A stretch of DNA of 64,000 nt from Alphaproteobacteria bacterium (GTDB lineage Bacteria > Pseudomonadota > Alphaproteobacteria > Rhizobiales > Aestuariivirgaceae). Positions within the stretch are counted from its first letter, which is position 1. The number at the start of each line of letters is the position of its first letter. A model generated the notes under the pieces. That model saw nothing but the letters and a program-made list of their open reading frames with translations. It was not told the origin of the DNA and made no database searches. Positions 10,591-21,927 of the stretch are shown one piece after another. Location: positions 32,727 to 96,726 of the forward strand of contig JAGWTZ010000005.1 in the NCBI GenBank assembly GCA_028868695.1. The letters run 5' to 3'. The translations under genes and the position numbers were made by a program.

Positions 10591-10670
10591 GTCATGCCCG
10601 CGCAACCGGGCATCTCTGTTTCTGGTGGCAATTCACCGAAAACGCAGATTCCCGCTTTCGCGGGAATGAC
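10591..10670. repeat. Intergenic palindromic repeat, same family as 6092-6177
   Basis: GTCATGCCCGCGCAACCGGGCATC ... GATTCCCGCTTTCGCGGGAATGAC. Confidence 0.8.
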
Positions 10671-10701
10671 GGAACTGCGGTAAGTTTATCTGACGATGAT
10701 T

Positions 10702-10754
10702 ACCCCCACAGCCTTGCTGCACCCCGCACGCCGCTGTTGCCGCCCCATTTGGCG
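10702..10754. repeat. Short dispersed repeat copy A (ACCCCCACAGCCTTGctgCACCCCGCACGCCGCTGTTGCCGCCCCATTTGGCG)
   Basis: Near-identical to 10950-11003 and 11735-11787. Confidence 0.85.
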
Positions 10755-10823
10755 CAGGCGCAGGTCGGTGTCCGCCGTGATGCCGCACTTCGCCTCTCAG
10801 GTCGCGGTGATCTCACTTCTTTT

Positions 10824-10941
10824 CCCTCCCCCTTGTGGGGAGGGATCAAGGGTGGGGGTCGCCCGGGGCAACCACCGGCACTCGGCCAGAACTGCAAAGC
10901 CAGTGCAACCCCCACCCCGGCCCTCCCCACAAGGGGGAGGG
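10824..10941. repeat. Palindromic element with 21-bp perfect terminal inverted repeats
   Basis: CCCTCCCCCTTGTGGGGAGGG (10824-10844) and its exact reverse complement CCCTCCCCACAAGGGGGAGGG (10921-10941). Confidence 0.85.
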
Positions 10942-10949
10942 GGAATTTC

Positions 10950-11003
10950 ACCCCCACAGCCTTGCGGCACCCCGCACGCCGCTGTTGCCGCCCCATTTGG
11001 CGC
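10950..11003. repeat. Short dispersed repeat copy B
   Basis: Same approximately 53-bp sequence as copies A and C. Confidence 0.85.
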
Positions 11004-11035
11004 TGGTGAATTACAAGTCGCTTGGAGCCAGCGGC

Positions 11036-11341
11036 TCATGCCGCTGTCTTGTTCGGCACAATTTTTGCCAATTCCGCTGCCAGCTTCCGCTTGGCCAGTG
11101 CTGTGTCATGGCTGGCCTGCAAGCGCAACCACCAGCCATCTGACAAGCCGAAGAAACGGCACAGGCGCAAGTCGGTGTCTGCCGTGATGCCGCGCTTGCC
11201 GGCAATGATATCACCGATGCGCTGGGCTGGCACACCGATGCTTTTGGCAAGGCGGTACTTGGTCATGCCAAGAGGCAAAAGGAATTCCTCCTCCAGCATT
11301 TCTCCCGGAGAAACGGGCTTCAGAACTTTTCCCATGCTCAT
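11036..11341 (-). CDS. higA: HigA family addiction-module antitoxin (XRE HTH)
   Basis: VLKPVSPGEMLEEEFLLPLGMTKYRLAKSIGVPAQRIGDIIAGKRGITADTDLRLCRFFGLSDGWWLRLQ, classic HigA. Confidence 0.94.
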   Translation of the reverse strand: MSMGKVLKPVSPGEMLEEEFLLPLGMTKYRLAKSIGVPAQRIGDIIAGKRGITADTDLRLCRFFGLSDGWWLRLQASHDTALAKRKLAAELAKIVPNKTAA

Positions 11342-11347
11342 TCTCCT

Positions 11348-11626
11348 TCAGTGATAATCCACAATCTCAACATCTGCGGGGCCTTCGTCTGTCCACCGGA
11401 AGCAAACGCGAAACTGATCGTTGATGCGTATGCTCCACTGGCCCTTGCGGTTGCCGCCCAAGGCCTCCAGCCTGTTTCCCGGCGGAACGCGCATGTCACC
11501 CAGTGTTTGCGCCAAATCAAGCTGAACCAATTTCCGCAAAGCCTGGCGTTCAATATTCGCCCAGCGGCGCACATGGCCGAGTTCAAACAGCTTTTGCGTG
11601 TCGGCGTCCGCAAACGACCTGATCAT
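11348..11626 (-). CDS. higB: HigB/RelE-type toxin (plasmid maintenance system killer)
   Basis: 92 aa: MIRSFADADTQKLFELG...GNRKGQWSIRINDQFRVCFRWTDEGPADVEIVDYH; immediately upstream of higA. Confidence 0.94.
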   Translation of the reverse strand: MIRSFADADTQKLFELGHVRRWANIERQALRKLVQLDLAQTLGDMRVPPGNRLEALGGNRKGQWSIRINDQFRVCFRWTDEGPADVEIVDYH

Positions 11627-11635
11627 GAAATCTTC

Positions 11636-11672
11636 TAATAACGCGTTTCGTTATTAACGTCAACCGTTATTA
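11636..11672 (-). promoter_or_regulatory. Predicted HigA operator (TAATAACG-N5-CGTTATTA plus a third CGTTATTA half-site)
   Basis: Perfect 8-bp inverted repeat 11636-11643/11649-11656 and an additional half-site 11665-11672, 10 bp upstream of the higB start. Confidence 0.7.
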
Positions 11673-11732
11673 ATCTCACCCGCCACGGCCGCACTTTGCC
11701 TCATATGCCGTGGTGATCTCACTTCTTTTCCC

Positions 11733-12641
11733 TCACCCCCACAGCCTTGCCGCGCCCCGCACGCCGCTGTTGCCGCCCCATTTGGCCCTTGCGATCTTGG
11801 GCACGGCGGTGCCGCTGAAGGTAAAGGGCGCCACCAGCGGGGGCAAATCCTCGACCAGCTCTGTAAGGCTGGAGAGGCCGCCGCCCATCACGAAGATGTC
11901 GGGGTCCACGATATTGAGCATTTGCGCGCAGATGCGGGCAAAGCGGGCCTGCAGGCGCTGGATGGCGGCGATGCCCTTGGGATCGCCTGCCCGGGCGCGG
12001 GCGATGATTTCCGGCCCGCGCAAGTCTTCGCCAGTCACGCGCCTGAAATCACCCTCCAGCCCGGTGCCGGAGACATACATTTCGGCACAGCCCGCCTTGC
12101 CGCAGGGGCAAGGCACGGGCGGCCAATCCTGCGCTGTCATCCAGGGCAGGCTGGTGTGGCCGAATTCGGCGGCTTCGGCATGCGCGCCGCGGATGACCTT
12201 GCCATCCACCACCAGGCCACCGCCCAGCCCGGTGCCCAGCGTGAAGAAGGCCACCGTGCCGAAGCCCGCGCCCGCGCCATCCGCGGCCTCGGAAAGGGCA
12301 AAGCAGTTGGCATCATTCTCGATGCGGATGGGCTGGCCAATGGCTGCCTCAAGATCGCGCTGCAGGGGCTTGCCGTTGGAAGAGACAAAGGGCGAGTTGC
12401 GCCACAGGCCGGTTTCGGGCTGGCCGGAGCCTGGGGCACCCACGCCCACAGGGCCTGCGCCTGCATCCCTCACCAATGCAGCAACGGCGCGCACCATCTC
12501 ATGATAGTCCTTGGGCGTGTCGAGGCGCTTTTCGAAGATGATGCGGTCGGCCGGGTCAAAAACGATGGCGTCAATCTTGGTGCCGCCGATGTCGATGCCG
12601 ATGCGGCGCGAAGCCTTGGCGTCAGCTGCGGGCATAGGCAT
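11733..12641 (-). CDS. ROK family sugar kinase (fructokinase/glucokinase-like)
   Basis: RRIGIDIGGTKIDAIVFDP, GVGAPGSGQPETG, NDANCFALSEA, GTGLGGGLVVDGK, CPCGKAGCAEMYVSGTGLE. Confidence 0.88.
   Translation of the reverse strand: MPMPAADAKASRRIGIDIGGTKIDAIVFDPADRIIFEKRLDTPKDYHEMVRAVAALVRDAGAGPVGVGAPGSGQPETGLWRNSPFVSSNGKPLQRDLEAAIGQPIRIENDANCFALSEAADGAGAGFGTVAFFTLGTGLGGGLVVDGKVIRGAHAEAAEFGHTSLPWMTAQDWPPVPCPCGKAGCAEMYVSGTGLEGDFRRVTGEDLRGPEIIARARAGDPKGIAAIQRLQARFARICAQMLNIVDPDIFVMGGGLSSLTELVEDLPPLVAPFTFSGTAVPKIARAKWGGNSGVRGAARLWG
11735..11787. repeat. Short dispersed repeat copy C (overlaps 3' end of the ROK kinase gene)
   Basis: ACCCCCACAGCCTTGCCGCGCCCCGCACGCCGCTGTTGCCGCCCCATTTGGC, matching copies A and B. 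Confidence 0.85.
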
Positions 12642-12969
12642 CGTCATAGCGGATGATGTCATCCTCGCCGAGGTAATCACCGAATTGCACTTCGATCACC
12701 GTCACCTCGCCCTTGTGCAGGTTCTCGAGGCGGTGCCTGGCATGGAGCGGAATGTCGATGGACTGGCTGCGCGTCAGGGCCACCACCTTGTCATCCACCG
12801 TCACCGTGGCGGTGCCTTCGACAACCGTCCAGTGTTCATGGCGGTGCAGGTGGCTTTGCAGGGACAGGCGCCCCCCTTCCTTCACCACAATGCGCTTGAC
12901 CTTGAAGCCAGGCTGCTCCTCAATCACGTGGAAGGAGCCCCAGGGGCGGTTTTCACTGTAAAGCGGCAC
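12622..12969 (-). CDS. Cupin protein, mannose-6-phosphate isomerase type II C-terminal-like
   Basis: 115 aa: [55 protein letters not shown]...[23 protein letters not shown]. Confidence 0.88.
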   Translation of the reverse strand: MPLYSENRPWGSFHVIEEQPGFKVKRIVVKEGGRLSLQSHLHRHEHWTVVEGTATVTVDDKVVALTRSQSIDIPLHARHRLENLHKGEVTVIEVQFGDYLGEDDIIRYDDAYARS

Positions 12970-13141
12970 TCTCTATATCCTGGTTCTCATGGGCCGGAAT
13001 CGGCGGTTGACGGGGCTGATTTGCCTTACTATAAGCCCGCCATTCAAAGGCTGTGAAGGGTTTCGTGGGCATAAGCCCCTGGGGCCGCCCCGGCCCGGAT
13101 TTCAAACAGACAACCGTTTCAAGGAATTACACGGAACACCC

Positions 13142-13408
13142 ATGGCCAATACCTCTTCCGCCAAGAAAGCCACCCGCGTTTCGGCCCGCCGCGCCGTTGT
13201 GAACAAGAACCGCATCAGCAAGGTGCGCACCTCCGTGCGCAAGGTTGAAGAAGCCATCTCCGGCGGCAAGAAGGCTGATGCCGAAGGCGCCCTGAAGGCC
13301 GCCACCACCGAACTGATGCGCGGCGCCAACAAGGGCGTGATGCACAAGAACGCCGCCTCGCGCAAGGTTTCGCGCCTGACGCTGCGTGTGCGCGGGATGA
13401 AGGGCTAA
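13142..13408 (+). CDS. rpsT: 30S ribosomal protein S20
   Basis: [39 protein letters not shown]...[26 protein letters not shown]. Confidence 0.96.
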   Translation: MANTSSAKKATRVSARRAVVNKNRISKVRTSVRKVEEAISGGKKADAEGALKAATTELMRGANKGVMHKNAASRKVSRLTLRVRGMKG

Positions 13409-13463
13409 GCCCAGCCCGCCTGGGGCGCGCCTTGGCGCCCGAAAAATCAAGAGATTCAAGTTC

Positions 13464-13499
13464 AACGCCGTGAAGCCCGCTTCGCGGCGTTAATTTTTT
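13464..13499 (+). terminator. Intrinsic terminator downstream of rpsT
   Basis: AACGCCG(13464-13470)...CGGCGTT(13485-13491) followed by AATTTTTT. Confidence 0.75.
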
Positions 13500-14060
13500 G
13501 CTCCGGGCACGGACTTAAGCTGGCAGAAAAAATGTTTTAAAATCAGTGCTTTGGCAAAAAGGCCGGATGAACTGTAACAAAAACTTTAAGAATTGATGAA
13601 AGCGAATGGGCCATTGCAGAGGCCAAAGCCGCCGCCCCGCCGCCTGCGCTGCTTCCTGGGGCCTAAAATCTGCAATTAGAATCAAATCTTTAGAAAGCCA
13701 TTCCCAAAGCGGGACGCGGCTTCATGCAAAGCTTCATCTTCCGTGTACGGACCTTCCTCTGAATCCTGTTGCGCGGGTGCGGGCTGCTTGACTAGCGTTT
13801 TTTTGAAGTTGACGGGCGGGAGGCAAAACCACCCCAAGATCAACGTGAAGTTCAGGGCCGGGGCCAAAAGCTCCGGAGAGGCAAAGTGCGTAAGGCGGAA
13901 CAGGGCGGCCCCGGTCAGGGCTGTTTTTGGGGAATAGTCATGAATATGGACGCGGATTTTTAGTCTGTAGCTTGTGTCGGGGCGGCGTGCCCCATTTTCA
14001 GAAATGATGACAAATGCCCGAGCAGGCCACAAGGCCAGCGCCGGACAGCTATGGATTGGG

Positions 14061-15503
14061 ATGATGAAACAGGTTGCATTGAAAATTGAAGCGGCAGAGG
14101 GAGGCCTTGATCTCAAGGGCAAATGGCAGCGCATTGCCGCGCGGCTGAAGGCCGAGCTGGGCGACGACCTCTATAACAGCTGGTTTGCGCGCATGGAGGC
14201 CGAAGACCTGGCGCAGGGCCACTTGACGGTTTCCGTTCCCACCCGTTTCCTCAAGAGCTGGATTGAGAACCATTACGTCACCAAGCTACGCAAGATCGCC
14301 GAGGGTGAATTTGCCGGCCTCAAGGGCGTTGCCGTGCGCGTGCGCCAGCAGGGCGAGGCGGTGCGCGCAGTGGCCACCGAGGCCGCGCGCCCGGCGCCAG
14401 CCGAGCGTGACGGTGCCACCGCCGCGCAAATCCATTCGCTGCTGACCGCCGACCGCGGCGGGGCGGGCGATGAGAGCCAGAGCTTTGACAGCTTCGTTGT
14501 GGGCACCTCCAACCAATTGGCGCATGCCGCCGTAATGCGCGTGGCGGGTGCGGCCTCGGGCCAGAACCTCAGCTTCAACCCGCTTTACATCCATTCCGCC
14601 GCAGGCCTGGGCAAGACGCATCTGCTCAACGCGCTGGCCAAGCGCATCCGCGACACGCAAGGCGGCCGCAAGGTGCTGATGCTTACGGCAGAGCGCTTCA
14701 TGTATGGCTTCATTCACGCCATCCGCAGCCGCGACACGCTGGCCTTCAAGGACCAGTTCCAGAACATTGACGTGCTGCTGATCGACGATTTCCAGTTCCT
14801 GCAGGGCAAGGCCATGCAGCAGGAATTCTGCCACGCCTTCAATTCGCTGGTGGATGCCAAGCGCCAGGTGGTGGTGGCGGCGGATGTGCCGCCGGCCCAG
14901 CTTGACACCATCGACCAGCGCATGCGCTCGCGCCTGATGGGCGGGCTGGTGGTGGACATTGAAACGCCGGACCTGATCCAGCGCCGCAAGATTCTCGACA
15001 ACAAGCACTTGGTGATGCTGCACAATGATCCGGCTGCGGCCATCGCCCCGGAAATCCTCGACCTGATCGCCGAGCGCATCACCGGCGGCGGGCGTGAGCT
15101 GGAAGGGGCGCTGAACAAGATCGCCGCCTATCAGCAGTTCAACAAGTCTGCCATCACGGTGGACCTTGCCTCAATGGTGCTGCGCGATGCCGCCGGCGCC
15201 AGCGACACGGGCCGCATCAAGATCGAAGACATTCTCAAGGTGGTCAGCCGCCACTTCAATGTCGGGCGCAATGACCTGCTGTCAGCCCGGCGCGCCCGCG
15301 AGGTGGTGATGCCGCGCCAGATCGGCATGTATCTGGCCAAGAAACTCACCGCCCGCTCGCTGCCGGAAATCGGCCGCCGCTTCGGGGGCCGCGACCATTC
15401 CACCGTTCTGCACGCCGTGCGCAAGATCGACGAGCAGATGAAAGGCGACGAAAAACTGGCCCGCGAACTGGCCTTGTTGATAAGGCTGGTGGAACAGCAA
15501 TAG
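14061..15503 (+). CDS. dnaA: Chromosomal replication initiator protein DnaA
   Basis: [48 protein letters not shown]; start placed at 14061 (MMKQVALK), ORF track starts earlier at 13974. Confidence 0.96.
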   Translation: MMKQVALKIEAAEGGLDLKGKWQRIAARLKAELGDDLYNSWFARMEAEDLAQGHLTVSVPTRFLKSWIENHYVTKLRKIAEGEFAGLKGVAVRVRQQGEAVRAVATEAARPAPAERDGATAAQIHSLLTADRGGAGDESQSFDSFVVGTSNQLAHAAVMRVAGAASGQNLSFNPLYIHSAAGLGKTHLLNALAKRIRDTQGGRKVLMLTAERFMYGFIHAIRSRDTLAFKDQFQNIDVLLIDDFQFLQGKAMQQEFCHAFNSLVDAKRQVVVAADVPPAQLDTIDQRMRSRLMGGLVVDIETPDLIQRRKILDNKHLVMLHNDPAAAIAPEILDLIAERITGGGRELEGALNKIAAYQQFNKSAITVDLASMVLRDAAGASDTGRIKIEDILKVVSRHFNVGRNDLLSARRAREVVMPRQIGMYLAKKLTARSLPEIGRRFGGRDHSTVLHAVRKIDEQMKGDEKLARELALLIRLVEQQ

Positions 15504-15561
15504 GCGTTGAAATCCGCGGATTTTTTCGCCATTGTCGCCCCCTCTCAGGGGATAAGGGACT

Positions 15562-16671
15562 ATGCGCGTCACACTTGAAAAATCCGGCTTCTTGAAAGCG
15601 CTCAACCATGTGCAAAGCGTGGTGGAGCGGCGCAACACCATCCCCATCCTGTCCAATGTCATGGTGCAGGCCAAGGCCGGGGAAGTGAAGCTGACGGCCA
15701 CAGACCTCGACATCGAAATCGTTGAATCGGTTCCTGCCGAGGTGGCGCAGGAAGGTGCTGCCACCGTGCCCGCCCACATGCTCTACGACATCGTGCGCAA
15801 GCTGCCGGATGGCGCGCAGCTGGAACTGAACCAGGCGGGAGACAAGGGCCGCATATCGATCATCGCCGGGCGCTCGCGCTTTGCGCTGCAGGCCCTGCCG
15901 CCGGAGGATTTCCCCGATCTCTCGTCGGGCGAGTTCGGCAACACCTTCGCGCTGGGTGCAGAAGCCCTGCGTTTCCTCATTGAGCGCACGCGCTTTGCCA
16001 TCTCCACGGAAGAGACGCGCTATTATCTCAACGGCATCTATTTCCATGAGGTGGGCGGCAAAACCCTGCGCGCCGTGGCCACCGACGGCCACCGCCTGGC
16101 GCAGAGCCAGATGGAGCTTCCTGCCGGTGCGGCGGGCATGCCCGGCATCATCGTGCCGCGCAAGACGGTGCTGGAGCTGGTGAAACTCCTGGAAGGCGAG
16201 GACGGCGAGGTTGAAGTGGCCATCTCCTCCTCCAAGATCAGGCTTTCCTTCGGGCGGCTGGTGCTCACCTCAAAGCTCATCGACGGCACTTTCCCGGATT
16301 ATGAGCGGGTGATCCCGCGCGGCAATGACAAGGTGCTGGAGGCCGACACCAGACAGTTCGCCGAGGCGGTGGACCGCGTCTCGACCATCTCCTTCGAAAA
16401 GAGCCGCGCGGTGAAGCTGTCGCTCAGCCAGGGCAAGCTTGCCATGGTGGTGAACAACCCGGATTCCGGCTCGGCCGAGGAAGAAATTGCCGTGGGCTAT
16501 GAGCGCGAGCCGATCGAGATCGGCTTCAACTCGCGCTATCTTCTCGACGTGGCCGCGCAGGTGAAGGCCGAAACCATGCGTTTCGAATTCAATGACGCCG
16601 GCTCCCCCACCGTGATCCGCGACCCGAAGGACGAACAATCGCTCTATGTGCTGATGCCGATGCGGGTGTGA
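15562..16671 (+). CDS. dnaN: DNA polymerase III beta subunit (sliding clamp)
   Basis: MRVTLEKSGFLKALNHVQSVVERRNTIPILSNVMV...YVLMPMRV C-terminus. Confidence 0.97.
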   Translation: MRVTLEKSGFLKALNHVQSVVERRNTIPILSNVMVQAKAGEVKLTATDLDIEIVESVPAEVAQEGAATVPAHMLYDIVRKLPDGAQLELNQAGDKGRISIIAGRSRFALQALPPEDFPDLSSGEFGNTFALGAEALRFLIERTRFAISTEETRYYLNGIYFHEVGGKTLRAVATDGHRLAQSQMELPAGAAGMPGIIVPRKTVLELVKLLEGEDGEVEVAISSSKIRLSFGRLVLTSKLIDGTFPDYERVIPRGNDKVLEADTRQFAEAVDRVSTISFEKSRAVKLSLSQGKLAMVVNNPDSGSAEEEIAVGYEREPIEIGFNSRYLLDVAAQVKAETMRFEFNDAGSPTVIRDPKDEQSLYVLMPMRV

Positions 16672-16678
16672 GGGGCGC

Positions 16679-17041
16679 TTGAAGCGCATCTACACGCGAT
16701 CAAAATCACTGAAGCGGGCGCGGGATTTGCGCCACGCACAAACCGAGGCCGAAAAGCGGCTTTGGGGCTATCTGCGGGACAGCCGCCTGCAAGGATGGAA
16801 ATTTCGAAGGCAAGTTCCGATTGGCCCGTTCTTTGTGGATTTCCTGTGTGAAGAGGCCAAGCTGGCCGTTGAAGTCGATGGCGCCACCCATGGAAGCGCC
16901 GATGAAGCGAGCTACGATGAGAGGCGAACCCAATATCTGCAATCAGCGGGTTTTGAAGTGTTCCGCTGCAACAATATGGACGTTTTTGAAAATCTGAATG
17001 GTGTGCTGGACGGACTCTTGCTCAAACTCCGCGGGCATTGA
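16679..17041 (+). CDS. DUF559 domain (Vsr-like endonuclease fold) protein
   Basis: SLKRARDLRHAQTEAEKRLWGYLRDSRLQGWKFRRQVPIGPFFVDFLCEEAKLAVEVDGATH...RRTQYLQSAGFEVFRCNNMDVFENLNGV; TTG start. Confidence 0.88.
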   Translation: MKRIYTRSKSLKRARDLRHAQTEAEKRLWGYLRDSRLQGWKFRRQVPIGPFFVDFLCEEAKLAVEVDGATHGSADEASYDERRTQYLQSAGFEVFRCNNMDVFENLNGVLDGLLLKLRGH

Positions 17042-17048
17042 CCTGCCC

Positions 17049-17200
17049 TTCCCCCCTCGGGGGAAGGTGCCCGGAGGGCGGATGAGGGCCGATGCGGAGC
17101 ATCGGTCTTTGCATCAGCGTGTTTTGAGCCAAAGACCGCAGGCAAGCGCCTGCGGCCCTCATCCGCCCCTTCGGGGCACCTTCTCCCCAAGGGAGAAGGG
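17049..17200. repeat. Intergenic palindromic repeat (CTTCCCC...GGATGAGGGCC / GGCCCTCATCC...GGGAGAAGG family)
   Basis: Inverted arms at about 17049-17090 and 17154-17200; 17079-17112 matches the reverse complement of 34321-34354 with one mismatch. Confidence 0.8.
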
Positions 17201-17203
17201 CAG

Positions 17204-20744
<3,541 letters not shown>

Positions 20745-20752
20745 GGCCCAGC

Positions 20753-20881
20753 GGCCCCTCACCCGCGCCTCCGGCGATCCCTCTCCCCTGAAGGGGAGAG
20801 GGGCAGATGCGGTCTTTCCTGCTCTTCTCCCCTTCAGGGGAGAAGGTGCCGCAAGCGCAGCGGCGCGGCGGATGAGGGGCC
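20753..20881. repeat. Intergenic palindromic repeat of the CTCATCCGC/GCGGATGAG family
   Basis: GGCCCCTCA (20753-20761) ... TGAGGGGCC (20873-20881) with internal CTCTCCCCTGAAGGGGAGAG-type hairpins. Confidence 0.75.
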
Positions 20882-20885
20882 GCCT

Positions 20886-21722
20886 GTGACTCCCCTGCTC
20901 TTTGCCCTCGTCATCCTTGCGGCTTTCCTGCATGCGTCGTGGAACCTGCTGGTCAAGATCACCGATGACCGGGTTCTGGCCATGTATCTGCTGCAAACGC
21001 TGATGGGCGTGATGGGGCTGGCCATGCTGCTGGTCTTTCCCTTCCCGAAGGCCGCGGCGGTTCCCTTTGCCATCACCTCGGGGCTGTTGCACACCAGCTA
21101 TAACCTGTTCCTCGCCCGCAGTTACCGGCATGGTGATTTGAGCGTGGTTTACCCCGTGGCGCGGGGCACGGCCCCCCTGCTCACCCTCATTGCAACACAT
21201 CTGTTCACCGCCGATGTGATTTCGACCCAGGCGACACTCGGCGTGGTGGTGCTGATCATCGGCATCTGGCTGATCGCACTGTCCAGCAACATCTGGAAGC
21301 AAGACCGGCTCACCTTCATCTACGCCCTCATCACCTCCTGCTTCATCGGCGCCTATACGGTTGTCGATGGGCTTGGCGGCCGCGCCTCGGGCAATGCATC
21401 GGGCTATACGGGCCTGGTGTTTGTGCTCGACGCCCTGGGCATGGTGCTGGCGGGGGCTTACCTGCGTGGCTGGCCGATCTTTGCCGCTGCTGCGCGGATC
21501 TGGAAGCGCGGCATTGCCGGGGCGGTGATGTCGGGCAGTGCCTATTGGATCGTCATCTGGGCCATGGCGCAGGCGCCCATTGCCGCCGTGGCAGCGCTGC
21601 GCGAAACCAGCATTCTTTTTGCGCTGGTGTTTTCACACCGCGTGCTGAATGAGCAGATGGGCTGGCGGCGGCTCGCGGGCGTCATCTGCGTTGTGGCCGG
21701 CGCCATGGCTTTGCGGGGGTAA
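20886..21722 (+). CDS. EamA/DMT family transporter
   Basis: About 10 TM segments; LLFALVILAAFLHASWNLLVKI... EamA-like; GTG start. Confidence 0.85.
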   Translation: MTPLLFALVILAAFLHASWNLLVKITDDRVLAMYLLQTLMGVMGLAMLLVFPFPKAAAVPFAITSGLLHTSYNLFLARSYRHGDLSVVYPVARGTAPLLTLIATHLFTADVISTQATLGVVVLIIGIWLIALSSNIWKQDRLTFIYALITSCFIGAYTVVDGLGGRASGNASGYTGLVFVLDALGMVLAGAYLRGWPIFAAAARIWKRGIAGAVMSGSAYWIVIWAMAQAPIAAVAALRETSILFALVFSHRVLNEQMGWRRLAGVICVVAGAMALRG

Positions 21723-21737
21723 AACCTTTTCAGAACC

Positions 21738-21830
21738 GTCATGGCCCGCTTCAGGCGGGCCACCCATAAGCTGCCGCGACACAAACCCGACGGCGCAAAT
21801 GGGTCGCCCGCTTAAAGCGGGCGATGACGA
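21738..21830. repeat. Intergenic palindromic repeat (CGTCATGGCCCGCTT family)
   Basis: CGTCATGGCCCGCTT (21738-21752) versus AAGCGGGCGATGACG (21816-21830), one mismatch; same family as 3481-3554. Confidence 0.85.
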
Positions 21831-21887
21831 ATGAAGGGGATCGAACATCCGGTTGAGCACGATTCCTTCCCTTCCACCCCACAATGC

Positions 21888-21907
21888 TGTATTCTATTTA
21901 TCATACA
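21888..21907. promoter_or_regulatory. Candidate inverted-repeat operator TGTAT-N10-ATACA upstream of aldehyde dehydrogenase
   Basis: TGTATTCTATTTATCATACA in an AT-rich stretch 20 bp upstream of the start codon. Confidence 0.4.
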
Positions 21908-21927
21908 ATTCAATCGGAGCACTGAAA

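Noticed and set aside
13409-14060. Chromosomal origin upstream of dnaA
   Set aside because: I found no cluster of TTATNCACA-type DnaA boxes or AT-rich unwinding repeats; the dnaA-gyrB block alone does not prove oriC.
15504-15530. Terminator between dnaA and dnaN (AAATCCGCGGATTTTTT)
   Set aside because: A perfect 14-bp palindrome, but as a hairpin it gives only a 5-bp stem with a CGCG loop; too weak to call.
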